7,519 bases of DNA from Actinomycetes bacterium. Lineage in GTDB: Bacteria; Actinomycetota; Acidimicrobiia; Acidimicrobiales; Bog-793. Position 1 is the first letter of the stretch; every line of letters starts with the position of its first letter. Location: contig JAJYGM010000220.1 in assembly GCA_021785095.1 (NCBI GenBank), forward strand, positions 1 to 7,519, read 5' to 3'. The notes below the pieces were generated by a model, which was not told the origin of the DNA, did no database searches, and saw only the letters and a program-made list of their open reading frames with translations. Below, piece by piece: positions 6,579 through 7,519 of this stretch. The translations under genes were made by a program, and so were the position numbers.

Positions 6579-7519
6579 GTGCCTGGTAACAATTTCAGCC
6601 GCAGGGTCGCGCGCGCCGCCGCATCCGGCGGGGGCCGGACCTATAAATCGCAGACGCCCGTGGCCTGGTATCTGGTCCTACTCGTGATCTGCCTGCTCGG
6701 AGTCTCTCTCATCGCATACAGCCGCTATGAGTTGTTGCATCCGGCAGTCGCGGCAGCTAAGCGCGTCGCGCCGCCAAATGCTTCAAACGAGTGGCAGGCA
6801 GCCGTGGCCGTCGATGTGTGCGGCACCTTTGAACCCTCGGCTTTGCCAGTGGACCAGGTCTCCACCGACGCGCTCGCGTCACTCGGCAACGGCATGGTTC
6901 GTGTCGAGCCCGGCCTGGCGTCGCAGCCGGCCCTGTACGAGGGGAGCAAGGCGAATCTCGGTGCCTACCTGCTGATAGAAGGGGCATCGATCTCGAACAC
7001 CCTGCTGCAGCTCCCGGGCAAGCCCGTTCCAGTGGCGACGACGACGACCACCTCGGTGCCCGCCAAGGCCAAGAAGGCGAAGAAGACCTCGGCCACCACG
7101 ACGACGACCACCTCGGTGCCCGCCAAGGCCAAGAAGGCGAAGAAGACCTCGGCCACCACGACGACGACCACGTCGGCGACCACTACCACGACGACGGTGC
7201 CCACCAGGCCTGGACCGGCTCGCGACTTCCGCAACGGCGTGACAAAATGCGGGAAGAAGCCTGGCTTCACGACCGTCGAGACGTGGCCATCTCCGACGTC
7301 GACCAAGGGAACCGTGGTACCGAACGATGCAGCCGACGGCATCCGATTCGCGAACGGTCAGATGATCACCATCGCCTTTCTGCCCAAGGGCACGCCCGTG
7401 CCCCGGCCGCCTGCGGCGGATCGCAGCGCGCTCAAGACCTTCCTGCTGGAGGATCCATCGGGCATCGCAGTCACATCCTCACCCACGGGCACGACACCAA
7501 CAGCACCGACCACGGGGCC
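6579..7519 (+). CDS. Membrane-anchored exported protein with Thr/Lys-rich linker, function unknown (C-terminus cut by window edge)
   Basis: Translating from GTG at 6579 gives 313 residues with no stop before the edge. A basic N-terminus (Arg8, Arg9, Arg12, Arg20, Lys23) precedes one hydrophobic helix (about 28-47, WYLVLLVICLLGVSLIAY), which predicts a single-pass protein with the rest outside the cytoplasm. Residues 70-147 look folded (EWQAAVAVDVCGTF, Cys81). Residues 154-209 are a low-complexity linker with a 20-residue repeat containing KAKKAKK and Thr runs. Residues 215-290 look folded again (KCGKKPGF with Cys224; ITIAFLPKGTPVPRPP at 263-278), and a second Thr/Pro-rich tail starts near 298. 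Cys81 and Cys224 could form a disulphide joining the two halves. The start is fixed by an in-frame TGA at 6570-6572; it lies 11 bases after the glycosyltransferase stop, so the gene is probably in the same operon. I do not recognise the family by name. Proteins of similar layout exist in Acidimicrobiia beside sugar-nucleotide genes, but that is recollection only. Confidence 0.75.
   Translation, partial: MPGNNFSRRVARAAASGGGRTYKSQTPVAWYLVLLVICLLGVSLIAYSRYELLHPAVAAAKRVAPPNASNEWQAAVAVDVCGTFEPSALPVDQVSTDALASLGNGMVRVEPGLASQPALYEGSKANLGAYLLIEGASISNTLLQLPGKPVPVATTTTTSVPAKAKKAKKTSATTTTTTSVPAKAKKAKKTSATTTTTTSATTTTTTVPTRPGPARDFRNGVTKCGKKPGFTTVETWPSPTSTKGTVVPNDAADGIRFANGQMITIAFLPKGTPVPRPPAADRSALKTFLLEDPSGIAVTSSPTGTTPTAPTTG
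7038..7171 (+). repeat. Perfect 60-bp in-frame tandem repeat, 2.2 copies
   Basis: Bases 7038-7097 and 7098-7157 are identical, and the identity continues through 7171, giving 74 matching bases at an offset of 60. Each unit encodes 20 residues: five Thr, then SVPAKAKKAKKTSAT. Because the period is a multiple of three, gain or loss of a unit keeps the frame. The exact identity, including synonymous positions, points to recent duplication by slippage or unequal recombination. It lies inside the linker of the exported protein at residues 154-198. Confidence 0.97.

Noticed and set aside
6642..6647. TATAAA resembling a -10 box
   Set aside because: It falls inside the coding sequence of the exported protein (Tyr-Lys codons) with no -35 box or downstream start to serve.
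7038..7171. The tandem repeat as a CRISPR array or a site for replication or integration
   Set aside because: The copies are directly abutting with no spacers, are in frame and encode a typical linker; nothing nearby suggests cas, integrase or origin functions.
6965..7342. A minus-strand frame with long Val runs that could pass for a membrane protein
   Set aside because: The Val runs are the reverse complement of Thr codons in the exported protein's linker. The plus-strand reading has a membrane anchor, sensible context and a full-length frame.

Overview
The window looks like a chromosomal piece of a high-GC actinobacterium. The evidence is GC-rich third codon positions, frequent GTG and TTG starts, an AccA3-type fused biotin carboxylase/carrier subunit, and Thr-rich linkers in an exported protein. 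An Acidimicrobiia-type lineage is my best guess, from the overall style of the proteins and not from any marker gene. It is densely coding: seven genes, two of them cut by the window edges, and no gap longer than about 65 bases. I see no RNA gene, insertion sequence, CRISPR array or prophage.

Left part (1-2728, minus strand): a two-gene operon. An acyl-CoA carboxylase alpha subunit (biotin carboxylase plus biotin carrier domain) is followed, with a 4-base GTGA overlap, by an M20-family amidohydrolase that runs off the left edge. Divergent from it, 34 bases away, is birA (2763-3656, plus strand). BirA is the ligase that attaches biotin to the lysine of that carboxylase, so modifier and substrate sit head to head.

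Right part (3712-7519, plus strand): a deoxysugar and cell-surface cluster in the order rmlB (dTDP-glucose 4,6-dehydratase), rmlD (dTDP-4-dehydrorhamnose reductase), a WbbL-like family 2 glycosyltransferase, and a membrane-anchored exported protein of unknown function that runs off the right edge. RmlB and RmlD make steps 2 and 4 of dTDP-L-rhamnose synthesis, and the glycosyltransferase probably transfers the rhamnose to a lipid-linked wall precursor. rmlA and rmlC are not in the window. Neither is the carboxylase beta subunit.

Points worth a second look: RmlB has Cys where the family normally has the catalytic Asp of the Thr-Asp-Glu triad. rmlB has a plausible leaderless start. rmlD has a TTG start with its only good Shine-Dalgarno about 50 bases upstream, behind a hairpin that could bring the two together. 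The last gene carries an exact 60-bp in-frame tandem repeat encoding a Thr-rich and Lys-rich linker that appears to interrupt an extracytoplasmic domain. From memory, carboxylase, birA, rmlD and wbbL also lie near one another in Mycobacterium tuberculosis, so the layout looks like a compacted form of an old actinobacterial neighbourhood. I found no clearly new defence or mobile system here.
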